This document shows, in pieces, positions 39,427 to 41,500 of a stretch of 41,500 nucleotides of DNA. Source of the DNA: Cristatella mucedo (Eukaryota > Bryozoa > Phylactolaemata > Cristatellidae); NCBI GenBank assembly GCA_009760855.2, contig WPIO01000016.1:6087001-6128500 (forward strand), in the 5' to 3' direction. Each line of letters starts with the position of its first letter. Within the stretch, counting starts at the first letter, position 1. The position numbers were made by a program, and so were the translations under genes. The notes below the pieces were generated by a model that ran no database searches, had not been told where the DNA came from, and saw nothing but the letters and a program-made list of their open reading frames with translations.

Positions 39427-39643
39427 TCTGAGTAGCCGCCCAAGCATTATTTCACCTGCTGAGCATTTAAGTTGATTTGATTGTACGACAATCGTTATGG
39501 GCTTCTGAATGACAGAATTGTATGAGATAAATTCGTGTAAATGCATAGACCAGAGCACTTTCATAAAGATTGGGAATGTATAACTAAAGTAGAAGATCGG
39601 CTAATGCAACAACCCCGTTTACATAGCGTAAGCAACACAATAC

Positions 39644-39747
39644 ATACGTCCTTAGCCTCAGGTCTTCTTCCTGCACTTTTCAAAAAAACTTTAATTACGT
39701 CACTGATTAAGAAAAGCAACCCTAGACCGGGAGAACTAAAGGTGTAA
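39644..39747 (+). mobile_element. LINE fragment, N-terminal RT
   Basis: It encodes SLASGLLPALFKKTLITSLI and KKSNPRPGELK, the typical start of a CR1/L2-group RT just before the NYRPVS motif. The flanking sequence is not recognised, so this is a short internal fragment. Confidence 0.65.
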
Positions 39748-40206
39748 TGTCAACAAATTATATATAAAATTGGCTTAACCATCGAATACCTGTTTAGGGT
39801 ACCTTTCAAAAGACAATTTCTGACAACTTCCGCACGAAAAAATATGCAAACAGTCTCTAACCCGGATGGAAACTGGAAGCAACATGTGTGCGAATCACAA
39901 ATTTACCATTTGGCATTAAATGCGACTTCTGTCCCAACTTATTTAAACTTTGTAGATTGATGTACACGTTTAAAGCTTATTGAGGTGCATGCTTGTGGCT
40001 TTTAAGCAGCTCCACTTACAGTGTCGCTTTGTGCCGCGTAAAATAAATAACTCACGTAACAGATCAGAATAAAAAATATTTTGAAATGAGTTCAGCTCTT
40101 CCCGTGCCACAGTGGGCTAGTTTATTTCTTATTTTGGTTGGATACGTTTTGCAATACCTGTCCATAATTTCAGAAAATTTAGCTCTGACGTTAGACTGCA
40201 GGATAA
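39748..40206. other. No gene recognised
   Basis: AT-rich sequence downstream of the TRAF gene, with no clear repeat or ORF. Confidence 0.45.
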
Positions 40207-41397
40207 GAATAATAATACTAATTCGCTTGATAAAGCGCCCTCAGAGAACTCAATCTCTTCCTAGGCGCTTTACATTTGCTGCAAAGGGAAACGCAATTGA
40301 ATGGTGAATATTATCATGCTTGCTAAACAACATGAATAGCATGGTTAGGGGTGACATGCACAGGGTCAGCATGCAAATGTGGTTAGTGGCAGCATGCACA
40401 GTGTCAGCACGCATAAGCACATCAAGGACGAATCACAGGGACCCATTAAATGCTGTCCTAAGTAGGTGTGTTTTAAAGTTCTTTTTAAATGTGATCAAGT
40501 CAGGGGATGTTCTGACGCAAGTCGGGAGAGAGTTCCAAGCTTTTGGAGCATACGAACTAAATGCACGGTCTCCAATGGATTTGAGATTTGTACGAGGTAT
40601 TGGTAGACTGCTGGATTCTGAAAAGCGGGTGGTACAATGCTTGGCCTGGTGGGGAGTATATCTGAGAGATAGGCTGGAGCCAAAGAACGAAGTGACCTAA
40701 AAGTGAGCGACAAAACCTGAAAGTCGATCCGTTGCTAGACAGGGAGCCAGTGCAGGTCGGCGAGAAGTGGTGTGATGTGGCAATTTCGACGCTCACGACA
40801 GACAAGCCTAGTTGCAGTTTTGTACAAGCTGTAAGCATCTGATTTCACTGGCAGGTAGCTCAGCAAGCAGTGAATTACATATGTCATGATGGAATGTCAC
40901 AACTTCATGGACCAATTTAGATGTGGTATCCATGTCTAAACAAGCCCGAATTTTAGCAATGTTATGTAGCTGAAAGTAGGCAGACTTGATTGTGGACCTG
41001 ATGTGGTTGTCTAACGAAATGTCACTTTGGAACATGTCACCTAGATTTCGTGCAGACTCAACAGGGGATATGCTGGCAGAGCCGATTTTGAGTGTTAGCC
41101 TTTCCAATTTCTGAATCACACTTGATTTCCCCACCACTAGTAAGTTGGTTATATCATCATTCAGTCTAAGAAAATTTTCTGCCATCCGTGTGCGGATGTC
41201 ATCATTTCATGCAGCAAGGGAGTTGAGAAATTGGACGTACTGGAGTGCTGAGAGTGATCAAAGCAAAGGTACAACTGAGGGTCATCCGCATAGAAGTGAA
41301 AGCCTAAATTGTGCCTGGCAATCCCATCGGCGTGAGGGAGAGTATGCCAAGCACAGAGCTTTGAGTTACCCCATACTTCAGAGGTTCCTCGGGTGAT
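40207..41397 (-). mobile_element. Family A LINE, 3' part
   Basis: The minus-strand copy is colinear with 9700-11780 of the long element, but without the 837-bp insertion. It has the tail, 3' UTR, RT C-terminal part (FRSLRSLAPAYLSDILP) and a frame (41185-40808) covering the RT thumb. Similarity to family A stops near 41397, before the YADD motif is complete. It is frameshifted and not functional. Confidence 0.88.
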
Positions 41398-41500
41398 GCT
41401 GAAACTTGGATAGTTGAACAGAGAAAAATGGAATAGCAGTGTCAGCCAAGCAATTCCAGCAGGAAGCCATGACGACCGCTGTGGGCAGAGGAGCTGTGAA

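Noticed and set aside
1-41500. CRISPR arrays, bacterial operons or rRNA genes
   Set aside because: No regularly spaced direct repeats with unique spacers, no ribosome-binding-site-led gene strings and no rRNA-like sequence were seen. The content is clearly metazoan.

Overview
This window comes from an animal nuclear genome. The evidence is a gene with short exons and large introns, tRNA-derived SINEs, several families of non-LTR retrotransposon, a solo LTR, hAT-type and other DNA transposons, satellite DNA and long microsatellites. Nothing looks bacterial. The species cannot be fixed from sequence alone. The repeat mix (CR1/L2-group LINEs with TTA-type tails, tRNA SINEs) and the TRAF protein suggest an invertebrate metazoan, but this is an inference.

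The one cellular gene I can support is a TRAF-family (TNF-receptor-associated factor) signalling adaptor on the + strand. I placed eight coding exons by splice sites and reading phase: 18032-18133, 22998-23078, 23440-23502, 25222 or 25315-25637, 32688-32811, 34248-34474, 35109-35183 and 38758-38896 (stop codon). Together they encode about 377 residues: TRAF-type zinc fingers, a TRAF-N coiled coil and a complete TRAF-C/MATH domain. No RING exon was found; it may lie further upstream, be too diverged to see, or be absent. One intron fits only as GC-AG, and exon 4 has two in-frame acceptors 93 nt apart.

Layout. 1-5400: unannotated DNA, LINE and SINE fragments, a GA tract and the 5' part of a LINE (3960-5405, -). 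5400-9550: diverged tandem repeats of about 160 bp, interrupted by LINE and SINE insertions. 9695-14175 (-): a nearly full-length CR1/L2-group LINE ('family A') flanked by a 22-bp target duplication and broken by an 837-bp insertion with a 9-bp target duplication. 14176-18031: no gene recognised, a CT tract and a LINE fragment. 18032-38896: the TRAF gene, whose introns hold most of the other mobile elements. These include a 5'-truncated LINE with a long open reverse transcriptase (19398-20850), an inverted SINE pair, a 178-bp SPIN/URR1-like hAT element (24556-24733), a 752-bp TIR element (25834-26585), and a 2.4-3.2 kb tandem duplication (26947-32635) in which only the second unit carries a 497-bp solo LTR. 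38897-41500: the TRAF 3' flank with poly(A) signals and another family A copy (-).

The mobile elements are layered, so relative ages can be read. Family A inserted, then the 837-bp and 752-bp elements inserted into copies of it. The intron duplication came before the solo LTR. The tail of the tRNA-derived SINE 'C' resembles the 3' end of family A, which suggests that A mobilises C. All family names A, B, C, D and F are labels local to this report.
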